A DNA stretch of 64,000 nucleotides from Pilosibacter fragilis (GCF_032490495.1 NZ_JAVYJB010000004.1:1-64000); one strand, 5' to 3'; positions 26,601-35,561 are shown, counted from the first letter of the stretch. Translations and numbers: made by a program. Notes: generated by a model not told the origin, from the letters alone.

Positions 26601-26742
26601 TAAGACGATGCAGGGACTCGCCCTTGTGGATGTCGGCGGACTGATCGTCTCTACAGCGATGGCACTTCTTGTTCTTCCGGTCTTCTATGTGATCATGAGC
26701 GGAAAGAATACGGATAAGGAAGAAATCGTTGACGTAGATTAA
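23689..26742 (+). CDS. RND-family efflux permease (AcrB/HAE1-like)
   Basis: 1017 aa, full length for an HAE1-type pump. Twelve membrane segments lie in two homologous halves, each followed by a large extracytoplasmic domain. Signatures are VYPGASPDDVD near the N-terminus, LVLGVGMMVDNSIVVLE with the conserved Asp of TM4, and FLMLVGTVVNNGILYVDTAN in TM10. These pumps use proton flow to expel drugs, bile salts or lipophilic compounds. The gene lies in one unit with adaptor and two TolC-like genes. Confidence 0.95.
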   Translation: MGLTKKVLKRPVTTVLVVLCLIVFGLSSIFSSQLELIPEMEMPMLIISAVYPGASPDDVDQLVISKIEDEIGTLSGVDSVTSMSSENFGMVLVQYDYDQNIDKAYDDLKKKLDGIKSDLPDDVDTPTIIEMDINSTPSITLAVNNDSVDNLYNYVNGDIVPEIEKLTSVASVDVSGGQEAYIKAELIPEKLSQYHVNMNTIVAALKSADFSMPIGSTSVGNKELSVTSGTSFDTMELLKKIPITLGNGNIIYMEDVANIYNTVEAKDSIGRYDGKDTMTIGVKKNQDSDHITVSRAVQETMETLKAQDPSLEYVVVNDYSDQISNSLNSVFQTMIMAVIIAMFIIWLFFGDIKASLIVGTSIPVSILAALILMKVMGFTLNVITLSSLVLGVGMMVDNSIVVLESCFRFTDKGGGFVETRKAAIDGTAAVLESIIGGTVTTCVVFIPLALISGMSGQMFKPLGFTIVFCMIASLISAMTLVPLCYVYYRPKEKENTPASGIMRALQNGYRSLMEKLLKKKAMVMGTAVVLVIFSLFLATKLKTELMPADDQGTIAVTIETQPGLKIEEVDKILQRAEDYVTQDPDLDSYMLSYGSSGLSMNMGGSGATLTAYLKDDRSRKTDQVIKEWKRDMQKWSDCSVSLESQNSMSTMSMGAAEDLEYILVSTQYDDLKKVSDEIVSELQKRPEATNIHSSLENSAPLVKINVDPVKAAAEGLSPTAVASQVYMMVSGTTATTLNVDGNDIDVKVEYADDEYDTIDKLQGIVLPTATGGSVALMDIADIGFKDSPQSITKSDKQYQVTITGTLTEGADSTTKDKIQKEVIDKYLSGTISMQENTSTKMMNEEFASLGQAIATAVFLVFVVMAAQFESPKFSIMVMTTIPFALIGSFLFLWLVDCPISMTSLLGFLMLVGTVVNNGILYVDTANQYRATMDFKEAVIEAGATRMRPMFMTTLTTIVAMIPMAAAYGNAGKTMQGLALVDVGGLIVSTAMALLVLPVFYVIMSGKNTDKEEIVDVD

Positions 26743-26973
26743 GCTTTGAACATTGAAAGCGGATCCCTGCAGAGTCTGCAAGAGACGGCCGCTGCCCGGT
26801 CGGGAGGCGGTCAGCCGGAATGCGGAATGCTCTGCGGGGCTTCCTGCTTTTGGAAGCGGAAGCCGGGGTGAATAAAATTGCCACCGGATTGCCGTATTTG
26901 GAAAGAAAATGTAAGAGAAATGTTATTGCGTTTCTGCGATGAAATCGTTATGCTCATAGATGGAGGGAAACCT

Positions 26974-28206
26974 ATGAGACAGAATCAATGGAAAAAGGCA
27001 GGTCTGACCGTGCTCTCAGCCGTTTTTATGGGAAGTCTTTCCCTGGCGGCAGCGGGTACCGGAATTCCTGCGTTAGCTGCGACGAAGGATGTCGCGGTCA
27101 CAGAATATGACGAAGCAGCGCTTGAAAAGTTTAAGGACAATACCCTGGAATACTGGGAGCTCCCGGGACTGATCGAGAGGTATAATACGGATTATCAGAA
27201 CCAGCTGCAGAAGTATTATTACAATCCGGGCGGATCCACGGGCCTTACAAAGGACCAGATGTTAGCGCTGGCGGCGGATCTCCGCGCGGAGGCGGATGAG
27301 CTGGAGAATGACGCGGATGATCTGAAAAATGACAGCTCAACCCGCAGCGAATATAAAGAATATAGGACAAACATGCATGCCCTGCGCGCTTATGCGCAGC
27401 AGCTGGAAGATACCGCAAATGGAAAAAAGAACGGCGGCTCAGCACTCCGCGGACTTCGTATCGCGAGAAATGAGAAGACAAAAACCGCAAGGGAAGCGAT
27501 GCGCACTTATGAGACATTAAAGGATCAGTATGATATTGCTGTCTTAAATCAGGAGATCGCAAAGCAGAATTATGAGGCGGCACTGAAGAAAAAAGATCTC
27601 GGAATGATGTCAACGGAAGATGTTCTGACCGTAGAAGATGCCTTAAATTCCGCAAACGGAAGTGCGCTTCAGGCGGCATCCAGTCTAAACAGCCAGAAGC
27701 AGACGCTGATCACGATGTTAGGCTGGGAGTACAACGCGGACCCTGAGATTACAAAGGTTCCGGAACCGGATCTTACGGTGATCGATTCCTTCGATCCGAA
27801 GAAGGACGAGGCGAAGGCCATCGAGATGAACTATACGCTGTATGATACAAGAATGGCAAAGGCCAGTTCCTCCGGCGGAGCAGTAAAGAAAGCCAGAAAT
27901 ATCAAGGACCAGGAAGATTCTATCCGTTCTTCCCTGGATCTTATGTACCAGGACGTAAAGCAGAAACAGAAAGCCTACGAGGCATCTGAGACGCTTTACG
28001 GAGCCGCAAAGGCCGACAAGGCAGCTGCTGACAGGAAAAATGCCCTCGGAATGATGAGCCGCCAGGAATACCTCCAGGCGGAGTCCGCATGGCTTTCCAG
28101 TGAGGCATCCCACACAGCGGCAAAGCTCGACCTTACAGGAGCAATCGAAAACTATCAGTGGGCGCTTGAGGGACTTCTCGATATCGGTTCCTCATCGCAG
28201 AGCTAA
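26974..28206 (+). CDS. TolC-like protein 1 of the RND operon
   Basis: 411 aa. The ATG at 26974 follows GATGGAGGG and gives a clean signal peptide (LTVLSAVFMGSLSLAAAG); an upstream in-frame extension to 26878 is rejected. The mature part is almost all alpha-helix and coiled coil, with the duplicated TolC pattern (KKKDLGMMSTEDVLTVEDAL and ADRKNALGMMSRQEYLQAE). Classical TolC forms an outer-membrane channel; here the host appears monoderm, so the protein may act as a wall-spanning tube or adaptor extension. A 230-bp gap before it holds no gene. Confidence 0.85.
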   Translation: MRQNQWKKAGLTVLSAVFMGSLSLAAAGTGIPALAATKDVAVTEYDEAALEKFKDNTLEYWELPGLIERYNTDYQNQLQKYYYNPGGSTGLTKDQMLALAADLRAEADELENDADDLKNDSSTRSEYKEYRTNMHALRAYAQQLEDTANGKKNGGSALRGLRIARNEKTKTAREAMRTYETLKDQYDIAVLNQEIAKQNYEAALKKKDLGMMSTEDVLTVEDALNSANGSALQAASSLNSQKQTLITMLGWEYNADPEITKVPEPDLTVIDSFDPKKDEAKAIEMNYTLYDTRMAKASSSGGAVKKARNIKDQEDSIRSSLDLMYQDVKQKQKAYEASETLYGAAKADKAAADRKNALGMMSRQEYLQAESAWLSSEASHTAAKLDLTGAIENYQWALEGLLDIGSSSQS

Positions 28207-28218
28207 AGGAGAATCAGA

Positions 28219-29496
28219 ATGAAAAGAAATTTGACAGGACGTGTGATTCCGGCAGCACTTGCGCTTGCGCTTGCGGCAGCGCCTGTGAACGCTTTCGCAG
28301 CGACGAAGGCGGTTCAGGCGACCGGTGTTGCGGATGAGAACGGATTTATATCCCAGCCGGGAAATGAGTACGATGACGCGACGATGAAGAAGCTCGCGGA
28401 TAACATGCTGGAATATGACGAGATCGGGAAGCTTGTTGAGGTCTACAGCCCGACGTTTAAGACAGTGAAAGAGACATATTCCGATAAGAAGGACGCAGCA
28501 AAGGATGTCGTGAAGCTGAAATCAAAATTACTGGATAGTTCGGGAGAGCTTGCGGATACGGCAAGTACACTGAAAGGCTCTCTTGACGCAGCCAAAGAGA
28601 TGATCGGTAAAGTTCCGGCAATGACTCCGACAAACTACGCACAGCTCTATTACAGTTCAGAACTCATGGACTACCAGGCAGACGCAATTGCGCTGCAGGG
28701 CGACAGCCTGGAACAGGTATCCCCGGAGCAGATGCATATCAAGCTTGTGGACAGCACCCGCGCGGCGCTGACCGCCGGCGCCCAGAGCGCCATGATCGGC
28801 TACAAGCAGTTAAAGCTCAACGAGGAGAGCTTAGAGAGCGGACTCACACTCTTAGAGGCAGTCTACCAGTCCACCCAGAACCAGGCAGCCAACGGTCTTG
28901 CGACCCAGAGCCAGGTCCTTTCCGCGAGACAGCAGCTGGAGTCCACCCAGGCAACGAAACTGACACTGACATCCAGTGAGCAGAAGCTCCGTCAGACCCT
29001 CTGCACGATGCTCGGATGGAAGTATGACGCAAAGCCGGAGATCAAGGATGTCCCGGCAGCTGATCTTACAAGGATCGACGGAATGAACCCGGAGAAGGAC
29101 AAACAGGCGGCGCAGGACAACAACTTTACGATCCGATACAACGTGCTGGACCTCGACAACAAGGACGCAGGCTCCGTCGAGTACCAGAACTTACAGCGCA
29201 CGATCAAGCAGGAGAAGGAAGAAGTCGCGTCCTCCCTCGTAAACCTTTACAACGACGTTCTCCAGAAGAGAAACGAGCTCCAGACAGCAAAGGCAGCTTA
29301 CGAGCTGGAAAAGACGAAGATGGAGACTGCCGAGAGAAAATGGCAGTTAGGAACCATCGGACGCCTTGAGTATATGCAGCAGCAGAACTCCTTAAAGACA
29401 AAGGAGATCGCGGTGAAGACCGGAGACCTCTCATTGTTCCAGGCGATGGAGACCTATGACTGGGCGGTTAAGGGAAACTTAAGTCTTAGTCAGTAA
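28219..29496 (+). CDS. TolC-like protein 2 of the RND operon
   Basis: 425 aa. Signal peptide with VIPAALALALAAAPVNAFA, then a helical TolC-type repeat (ANGLATQSQVLSARQQLE and ERKWQLGTIGRLEYMQQQNS). It is clearly a paralogue of the gene 12 bp upstream (shared TMLGWKYDAKPEI/TMLGWEYNADPEI block). Two such genes per pump is unusual. The end overlaps the convergent spoIIR gene by 11 nt, leaving no room for a separate terminator. Confidence 0.85.
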   Translation: MKRNLTGRVIPAALALALAAAPVNAFAATKAVQATGVADENGFISQPGNEYDDATMKKLADNMLEYDEIGKLVEVYSPTFKTVKETYSDKKDAAKDVVKLKSKLLDSSGELADTASTLKGSLDAAKEMIGKVPAMTPTNYAQLYYSSELMDYQADAIALQGDSLEQVSPEQMHIKLVDSTRAALTAGAQSAMIGYKQLKLNEESLESGLTLLEAVYQSTQNQAANGLATQSQVLSARQQLESTQATKLTLTSSEQKLRQTLCTMLGWKYDAKPEIKDVPAADLTRIDGMNPEKDKQAAQDNNFTIRYNVLDLDNKDAGSVEYQNLQRTIKQEKEEVASSLVNLYNDVLQKRNELQTAKAAYELEKTKMETAERKWQLGTIGRLEYMQQQNSLKTKEIAVKTGDLSLFQAMETYDWAVKGNLSLSQ

Positions 29497-30268
29497 GCTG
29501 CGGATGCGCTGAAAATAGTTCAGCGATCCGAAAACGGACTTTCACAGTGGGCAGGGAAGATGTTTCCTGCTCACTTTTTTTACCCGAAGTTTTGGCAGTA
29601 TTATCAGGGGTGGCTGCAGAGGCGATAGCTGTATGGGAAGTGTGTTCGCCAGTGGCCGCTGGGCTGGTGCTTTTCAGGAAACAGGCCGGTCTTGCCTTTA
29701 GCAGCGACTGAAAATCGTCCTCCGGGATCAGATTTTTCAACATTTCCTTCGATTCCTCCGGCATCGACGCATGAACGCTGTCCGTGTAGCATAAGGATGG
29801 GTACAGAACGCACCAGAAGTTGTGCCCGGCACCGTTCCCGATGGTCACCCGGACGGCTTCATACATCCCGGCGGGAAATGTCATGTCCCCGTAGGTGCGC
29901 ACCGGAAACCTGCAGGTCTCGATCCCCACATGTACAGCGTAATCATACCCGAAGCTGTGGATAAAGTCTTCTGCTGCGGCTTCCAGTGTGGAAGATTCAG
30001 ACAGGATATATGCTTTCAGCTCCTCTTTTCCGGAAATCTGATCTGCGGCGGCACCGTCCCGGATCTTTTCCAGCAGAAGATCCTTTACGCAGAGCTTTAA
30101 CGCCTGGTCTTTGGCGGAATCACTGTTCGCGAGAACATGGAACCGCAGGATCTTTGGGGCAATATCCGCCGCCAGAGCCTCGTCCCGCGCCCGGATGCCG
30201 GACATGGAAAGAAGAAAACAGATCAAAAAACACAGGAAAGAGAGACTGAGCTTACAGGTTCGTTTCAT
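29486..30268 (-). CDS. spoIIR: Stage II sporulation protein R
   Basis: 260 aa with an N-terminal signal segment (LSLSFLCFLICFLLSMSG). The SpoIIR core is clear: ILRFHVLANSDSAKDQALK, then FPVRTYGDMTFPAG and HNFWCVLYPSLCYTD. SpoIIR is made in the forespore under sigma-F and signals across the septum to SpoIIGA to activate sigma-E. A Ser/Thr-rich linker (about 200-240) precedes a short C-terminal piece. Its presence marks the organism as a potential endospore former. Confidence 0.93.
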   Translation of the reverse strand: MKRTCKLSLSFLCFLICFLLSMSGIRARDEALAADIAPKILRFHVLANSDSAKDQALKLCVKDLLLEKIRDGAAADQISGKEELKAYILSESSTLEAAAEDFIHSFGYDYAVHVGIETCRFPVRTYGDMTFPAGMYEAVRVTIGNGAGHNFWCVLYPSLCYTDSVHASMPEESKEMLKNLIPEDDFQSLLKARPACFLKSTSPAATGEHTSHTAIASAATPDNTAKTSGKKSEQETSSLPTVKVRFRIAELFSAHPQLTD

Positions 30269-30324
30269 AGATACACCTTCTTTGCTTTTTACTTTTTATG
30301 TCAGAGGCAAATGTTATTTCCTGT

Positions 30325-30352
30325 TTGTAATTATTACCAGTTGTGCTATAAT
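30325..30352 (+). promoter_or_regulatory. Promoter of the ddl operon
   Basis: TTGTAA (30325-30330), 16-bp spacer, TATAAT (30347-30352), leaving a leader of about 165 nt before ddl. The leader holds a 43-codon frame from 30365 with no ribosome site, which I do not call a gene. Confidence 0.6.
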
Positions 30353-30525
30353 CTAAACGATAACATGTCAAAACAGCCCGTCCAGTGCCAGTGCATCGGG
30401 GGAAATGATTCGGGTGCACAGTGGTCCTGTAAGGAATCTGCCGGCTTTGCTGACCGGGATCACGCGCCAAATCTCACGGACGTTCGACTTGAATAGAAAA
30501 TCAGAGAGGAATCAAAAAAAACATC

Positions 30526-31587
30526 ATGGAAAAGAAAAATATCGTTGTCCTGTTTGGCGGACAGTCATCTGAGCATGTAGTATCCTGTATGTCTGTACAG
30601 AATGTGGCAGCAAATATCAATGAGGAGAAATATAATGTGATCCTCGTCGGGATCACGGAGGACGGACACTGGGTAAAGGTGGACTCCTTAAGCCAGGTCA
30701 AAGATGATACCTGGAGAGAGTCAAAAACTGGGGCGGTGCTGTCTCCGGACGCAAAGGAGAAATGCCTGATCGTCACAGAGAACGGATCTTTTGAGAAGAT
30801 TCCGGTGGATGTGGTATTCCCGGTCCTTCACGGTCTCTACGGTGAGGACGGAACCGTACAGGGAATCCTTGAGCTTGCGAAGGTCCCGTACGTCGGCTGC
30901 GGCGTTCTCGCTTCCGCGGTATCGATGGATAAGCTTTCCACAAAGCGCATGGTAAGCGGACTCGGCATCTGTCAGGCAGCTTACGTTTCCGTTATGAAAG
31001 CGGAATTAAAGGATATGGATGCGGTTATCGCGAAAATCGAAAAAGAGATCCCATATCCGGTATTTGTAAAGCCGTCTAACGCCGGTTCCTCCAGAGGTGT
31101 TACAAGAGCAGACAACCGAGAAGAGCTGATTACCGGTTTAAGGGAAGCAGCTGACAATGACCGCCGTATCCTCGTAGAGGAGATGATCGTGGGCCGTGAG
31201 ATTGAGTGCGGCGTATTCGGTGACGGTGATTCCACGAAAGCCTCCGGCGTGGGTGAGATCCTTGCTGCGGCTGAGTTCTATGATTTCGACGCGAAATACT
31301 ACAATGCGGAGTCCAAGACCGTCGTTGACCCGGAGCTTCCTGACGGAGCCACAGAGCGTGTCCGTGAGGATGCCGTTAAGATCTTCAACGCGGTGGACGG
31401 CTACGGCTTATCCCGCGTGGATTTCTTTGTAAAGGCCGACGGAACGGTCGTATTCAATGAGATCAACACACTTCCGGGCTTCACCGCCATCAGCATGTAT
31501 CCGATGTTGTGGGAGGCAAGAGGTGTAGACAAGAGACAGCTGATCGACGATCTGATCGATCACGCGTTTCGGAGATATGAGAGATAA
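30526..31587 (+). CDS. ddl: D-alanine--D-alanine ligase
   Basis: 353 aa, full length. N-terminal VVLFGGQSSEH, then ATP-grasp signatures: FPVLHGLYGEDGTVQG, KPSNAGSSRGV, EEMIVGREIECGVFG and FNEINTLPGFT with the metal-binding E/N pair. The enzyme makes D-Ala-D-Ala for peptidoglycan in the cytosol. AGAGAGGAATC precedes the ATG. The DUF1934 gene follows 69 bp later and is probably in the same transcript. Confidence 0.96.
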   Translation: MEKKNIVVLFGGQSSEHVVSCMSVQNVAANINEEKYNVILVGITEDGHWVKVDSLSQVKDDTWRESKTGAVLSPDAKEKCLIVTENGSFEKIPVDVVFPVLHGLYGEDGTVQGILELAKVPYVGCGVLASAVSMDKLSTKRMVSGLGICQAAYVSVMKAELKDMDAVIAKIEKEIPYPVFVKPSNAGSSRGVTRADNREELITGLREAADNDRRILVEEMIVGREIECGVFGDGDSTKASGVGEILAAAEFYDFDAKYYNAESKTVVDPELPDGATERVREDAVKIFNAVDGYGLSRVDFFVKADGTVVFNEINTLPGFTAISMYPMLWEARGVDKRQLIDDLIDHAFRRYER

Positions 31588-31656
31588 AAATGTTCACAGC
31601 GGTCCGTGCCTGAAGCTGTGCGGACCGTTCAAAATGATATATCAGGGGAGATTTAC

Positions 31657-32103
31657 ATGACAAAGGATATTTTAGTCCGTGTCCGGGGGGTACAGACGAT
31701 CGGTGAGGAAGAGGACACGGTCGAGATGATCACCCCGGGGACGTATTATGTGAAAAACGGCAAGCAGTATCTGATCTATGATGAGTCGCTTGACGAGACG
31801 GGCACACCGACCCACAATACGGTGAAAGTGATGGAGAACCGGATCGAGGTCATGAAACGCGGACTTGTGGAGAGCCACATGATCTTTGAACCCGGAAGAC
31901 GGACGACAGCAAACTACCGGACGCCGATGGGACTGTTCCTGATGGGGATCACGACTTCCCTGCTTGAAGTTGAGGAGGACGAAGAGTCCATTCTTCTAAG
32001 AATCAAATATTCCATGGAGATGAACGGGGAGTATGCATTCGACTGTAATACAGAGATCCTGGCGTCATCAAGAAAAGAAGAGGTATTGGGAATCCCGATG
32101 TAA
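31657..32103 (+). CDS. DUF1934 (YwiB-like) beta-barrel protein
   Basis: 148 aa from the ATG at 31657 (GGGGAG upstream); a longer frame from 31606 has no site. The pattern ILVRVRGVQT...VEMITPGTYY...YLIYDE and the late RRTTANYRTPMGLFLMGI fits DUF1934, a lipocalin/calycin-like small barrel common in Firmicutes next to cell-wall or translation genes. Function is not known. Confidence 0.85.
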   Translation: MTKDILVRVRGVQTIGEEEDTVEMITPGTYYVKNGKQYLIYDESLDETGTPTHNTVKVMENRIEVMKRGLVESHMIFEPGRRTTANYRTPMGLFLMGITTSLLEVEEDEESILLRIKYSMEMNGEYAFDCNTEILASSRKEEVLGIPM

Positions 32104-32225
32104 CGGAAAACGGATGTGAGGTATTGGAAGGTTACAGGATAAAAAAGAAAGGACGCAGCGGGTCCCGCGGACTGTATTTGGAAAGATCGCGGTCAAAGGG
32201 GAAGCTGTGAGAGGACAAACGATGT

Positions 32226-33167
32226 ATGGAGAGTTTTTTAGTCGCGGTTAATGCGGTCATCCCGTTCTTCTGTTATCTGGCGCTCGGATATACGATGAAG
32301 ATCAGAGGAATTGTGAAAGAGGAATTTTTACAGAAGCTGAACCAGATGGTCTTCCGGGTATTTTATCCGTTTATGACCTTCTACAATATTTATAAAGCCG
32401 ATGCCGAGTCGCTTCCGAGACCATTGCTTTTGATCTTCACGGGGGCCAGCATCCTGATCGTCGAGGCGATCCTGATCGTGATCATTCCGAAGATCGTAAA
32501 GGAAAACCCCAGAAGAGGCGTTATCATCCAGGCGATTTTCCGAAGCAACTTTGTTCTGTTCGGACTGCCGCTCACGATCGCGGTATTCGGAGATTCAGCG
32601 GCATCGATCGCGGCTATGATGGTTACGGTCGTTGTGTCGATCTACAATACCACATCGGTATTTATTCTTGAAATGTTCAACGGAGAGGGAAAATCAGATA
32701 TTAGGAAGACACTGAAGGCGGTGGCAACGAATCCGCTCCTGCAGGGTGCCATCGTGGGTCTGATCTTCTTTTTCCTCGGGATCAAGCTTCCGGGAAGTCT
32801 TGTGACCCCGATCGCAGCGTTCTCCAATATGACTTCTCCGCTGGCGATCTATGTGCTCGGTGGAACCTTACAGTTTAAGGCAATCCGGAAAAACCTCAAA
32901 TATCTGGTTCCAACGCTTACCTGCAAGCTGTTTATCCTTCCGGCGATCATCATCGCGATCGCTTACGCCTTTGGACTTCGTGGACTTGAGCTGTTCCTTC
33001 TGATCGCTGTCTACGCGACACCGGTTGCAGCCGCATCCTACCCGATGGCGCAGAATATGGGCGGTGACGGAGAGCTTGCCGGACAGTTTGTCGTGATCAG
33101 TACGGCGGTGTCCATGTTTACACTGTTCTTATGGATCTTCTTTATGAAGTCTGTAGGATTGATTTAA
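32226..33167 (+). CDS. AEC-family transporter (auxin efflux carrier/malate permease-like)
   Basis: 313 aa with about ten membrane segments. Family-like features include NAVIPFFCYLALGYTMKIRG at the start, ATNPLLQGAIVGLIFF in the middle, and the C-terminal YATPVAAASYPMAQNMGGD region. Members export organic acids or auxin-like compounds; the substrate here is unknown. GAGAGGAC lies upstream of the ATG. A strong bidirectional terminator follows. Confidence 0.88.
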   Translation: MESFLVAVNAVIPFFCYLALGYTMKIRGIVKEEFLQKLNQMVFRVFYPFMTFYNIYKADAESLPRPLLLIFTGASILIVEAILIVIIPKIVKENPRRGVIIQAIFRSNFVLFGLPLTIAVFGDSAASIAAMMVTVVVSIYNTTSVFILEMFNGEGKSDIRKTLKAVATNPLLQGAIVGLIFFFLGIKLPGSLVTPIAAFSNMTSPLAIYVLGGTLQFKAIRKNLKYLVPTLTCKLFILPAIIIAIAYAFGLRGLELFLLIAVYATPVAAASYPMAQNMGGDGELAGQFVVISTAVSMFTLFLWIFFMKSVGLI

Positions 33168-33175
33168 AATCAAAT

Positions 33176-33235
33176 AAAAAAGCCCTGTCTTCTGGATGAA
33201 ACTAAATTCATCAGAAGAGGGGGCTTTTTTATTTT
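33176..33235. terminator. Bidirectional intrinsic terminator
   Basis: The arms AAAAAAGCCC and GGGCTTTTTT close a long hairpin that includes TTCTGGATGAA / TTCATCAGAA. It serves both the AEC gene and the convergent membrane-anchored protein. Confidence 0.85.
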
Positions 33236-33252
33236 GTCTTTTTCTTGTCGAT

Positions 33253-33714
33253 TCAGTCTTTTTTGAAAATTCCTTTGATACGCTGACCGATCGTTTTCTT
33301 CTTCGGAAGCGGGATCAGTCCTCCACGCGGAACGGACTTGATCGCTGTGATGTAAAGACCGCTGATCTCAACCTTGACCTCAGTCTTTAACGGGAGCTGA
33401 AGGAAGACCTTTTCATCGGCGATCATGGTCATGATCTTTGTACCGATTTTTGCTTTAACTACCGGAACCTTCATCCACTTTGCATACCATGGAGTCTGCT
33501 CATAAACGATCGGCGGGAGTCCGGCTTCCTTTATTTTCAACTTTTTCTTGTCGATCGCCATCAGACTCACAGTCTGCTTAGCGGCATCGATCGCGCTCTG
33601 CTGTTCTACCTGGCGCTTTTCCATCTTACGTCCGAGGAAGTAAAGCACAGCGAGGACAACGACAAGGATCAGGAGAATGACAAGAATGACATTTGCTACG
33701 ATACTCCAGTTCAT
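33253..33714 (-). CDS. Membrane-anchored protein of unknown function
   Basis: 153 aa from the ATG at 33714, behind GGAGGTATCC; an upstream frame extension lacks a site. One N-terminal membrane segment (VILVILLILVVVLAVLYFLG) is followed by a charged stretch and a soluble beta-rich domain (KVPVVKAKIGTKIMTMIADE and EVKVEISGLYITAIKSVPRG), then a basic tail ending KGIFKKD. I do not recognise a named family. The soluble part is predicted on the cytoplasmic side because positive charges follow the segment. Confidence 0.75.
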   Translation of the reverse strand: MNWSIVANVILVILLILVVVLAVLYFLGRKMEKRQVEQQSAIDAAKQTVSLMAIDKKKLKIKEAGLPPIVYEQTPWYAKWMKVPVVKAKIGTKIMTMIADEKVFLQLPLKTEVKVEISGLYITAIKSVPRGGLIPLPKKKTIGQRIKGIFKKD

Positions 33715-33947
33715 GTGGATACCTCCAGTGTGTTCACGTTCGCCCTGTATCACAGGGCATTACCTGTAAATTATACCATCGCAGGTATAAAAGCGCAAGC
33801 TTAATTTGATTCAGCAGAAAGCCAGCAAAAAGCCATGTCCAAAAAACTCCGAAGCCGGAAGCGGCTGTGAAGAGCAACATAAATAGAGGAGAAAATTTGA
33901 TATAATTAAAACGGAAAATTTACTTTACACACAAAAGAATAAAAAGG

Positions 33948-33976
33948 TTGCGCATTATGGAATAAAATAGTATAAT
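33948..33976 (+). promoter_or_regulatory. Promoter of the M20 amidohydrolase gene
   Basis: TTGCGC (33948-33953), 17-bp spacer, TATAAT (33971-33976). A related GGTTGCG motif recurs just downstream (about 33988, TTGCGTATTGCGCAA, arms TTGCG/CGCAA), possibly an operator. Nothing else is seen in 33770-34088. Confidence 0.6.
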
Positions 33977-34106
33977 TATAGATAACTGGTTGCGTATTGC
34001 GCAAAAAATCAGAATAACTCGAATATGCAAGTTCGAGGGCCGCTTTTAGAAAAAATGAAAAAAGCAGTGCGGACAACAGCCGGAAATCATGTACAGGAAA
34101 GGTGAT

Positions 34107-35561
34107 ATGGAGATGGGAAAACAGACAGCTTGGGAAGAAATTGATAAGAAATCCAGCGAGATCTTTACCGCCAGCGACGAGATCTGGGGCTGCGCGGAGA
34201 CTGCCTTCACGGAAGACAAGTCGATGAAGATCCTCTGCGATGTTCTGAAAGCAGAAGGTTTTACAGTTGAGACAGGTCTTGCGGATGTAAAGACGGCATT
34301 TAAGGGCACGTTTGGTTCCGGAAAACCTGTGATCGGTATCTTAGGCGAGTTCGATGCCCTGTCCGGACTGGATCAGGAAGCGGGAGCTACCGAGAAGATC
34401 GTTGTGCATGATGGCGCCAGCGGACACGGCTGCGGACATAACATGCTCGGCACAGCGTCCCTCTCCGCGGCGATCGGAATCAAAAAATATCTGGAAGAAA
34501 GCGGAAAACCGGGAACCGTGATCTATTTTGGCTGCCCGGGTGAGGAAGGCGGATCCGGAAAGGCATTTATGGCGAAAGGCGGAGTGTTCGCAAACCTTGA
34601 TGCCGCGATCACATGGCATCCGGGAGATTTAACGCAGGCCGACACGGGAAGCTCCCTCGCAAACTATCAGGTAGCGTATAAATTCTATGGAAAGAGCGCC
34701 CACGCAGGCGGCGCACCGCATCTTGGACGAAGCGCCCTTGACGCGCTGGAACTTATGAACATGGGTGTCCAGTTCTTAAGAGAGCATGTGGTTCCGGAAG
34801 CGAGAATCCACTATGCGATCACAAACACCGGCGGATACTCCCCGAACGTTGTACAGCCGTACGCGGAAGTTCTGTATCTGATCCGTGCCCCGAAGAACAG
34901 TCAGGTGGAGGAGATCTATCAGCGTGTCAACAAGATCGCTGAGGGTGCTGCCCATATGACAGAGACCCGCGTGGAGATCGATTTCGTAAAGGGCTGCTCG
35001 AACCTTATGAGCAACAAGGTGATCGCGAAGGAACTCTGGGACAACCTTGTGGAGCTTGGCGCTCCGGAGTACACGGAAGAGGAGATGAAGTTTGCCAAAG
35101 CCATCAGCGAGGGCGTTGGCGACAGCCGTTTTGAGTCCTTAGAGAAGATCGCAAAGAACTGCAAGGACAAAGCAGCTAAGGCGGAAGTCCTTTCCCATAA
35201 GGGCGAGAGCATGTACCGCTTTGTCGCTCCGTTCAACCCGGACGGAATCATGTCCTTCGGTTCCACGGACGTCGGTGACGTGAGCTGGAACTGCCCGACT
35301 GCCCAGGCCTACGTTGCTACATGGGCGGCTGGAACACCGGGCCACTCCTGGCAGGTTGTTTCCCAGGGCAAGAGCGGACTGGCACACAAGGGACTGATCT
35401 ACGCGGCAAAGGCAATGGCAGGCGCAGCGATCGATATGTATGAGGATCCGGAGATCATCGCAAAGGCGAAAGCGGAGATGGAGGAAGAGCTGGATGGCGA
35501 CACCTATCACTGCCCGATTCCGGACGGATGCAAGCCGAGAGCGATTGGAATGAAGATGTAA
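34107..35561 (+). CDS. M20-family amidohydrolase, AbgB-like
   Basis: 484 aa from the ATG at 34107 (MEMGKQTAW; 34113 also possible). Metal ligands of the M20D group are visible: HGCGHNMLG, GCPGEEGGSGK and AITWHPGD, plus a C-terminal TPGHSWQVVSQGKSGLAHKG region. The closest known role is p-aminobenzoyl-glutamate hydrolase subunit B or related amidohydrolases that split N-acyl amino acids. No abgA or transporter neighbour is present, so the substrate is open. It is followed by a strong terminator. Confidence 0.88.
   Translation: MEMGKQTAWEEIDKKSSEIFTASDEIWGCAETAFTEDKSMKILCDVLKAEGFTVETGLADVKTAFKGTFGSGKPVIGILGEFDALSGLDQEAGATEKIVVHDGASGHGCGHNMLGTASLSAAIGIKKYLEESGKPGTVIYFGCPGEEGGSGKAFMAKGGVFANLDAAITWHPGDLTQADTGSSLANYQVAYKFYGKSAHAGGAPHLGRSALDALELMNMGVQFLREHVVPEARIHYAITNTGGYSPNVVQPYAEVLYLIRAPKNSQVEEIYQRVNKIAEGAAHMTETRVEIDFVKGCSNLMSNKVIAKELWDNLVELGAPEYTEEEMKFAKAISEGVGDSRFESLEKIAKNCKDKAAKAEVLSHKGESMYRFVAPFNPDGIMSFGSTDVGDVSWNCPTAQAYVATWAAGTPGHSWQVVSQGKSGLAHKGLIYAAKAMAGAAIDMYEDPEIIAKAKAEMEEELDGDTYHCPIPDGCKPRAIGMKM

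Noticed and set aside
26878..26973. Extended start for TolC-like protein 1
   Set aside because: The upstream codons have no ribosome site and would bury the signal peptide.
30365..30496. 43-codon frame in the ddl leader as a leader peptide
   Set aside because: No ribosome site and no regulatory codon pattern or paired hairpins; kept only as a remark.
32140..32200. T-box-like GGGTCCCGCGG before the AEC transporter
   Set aside because: Only a short match; no specifier loop, stem I or terminator is visible.
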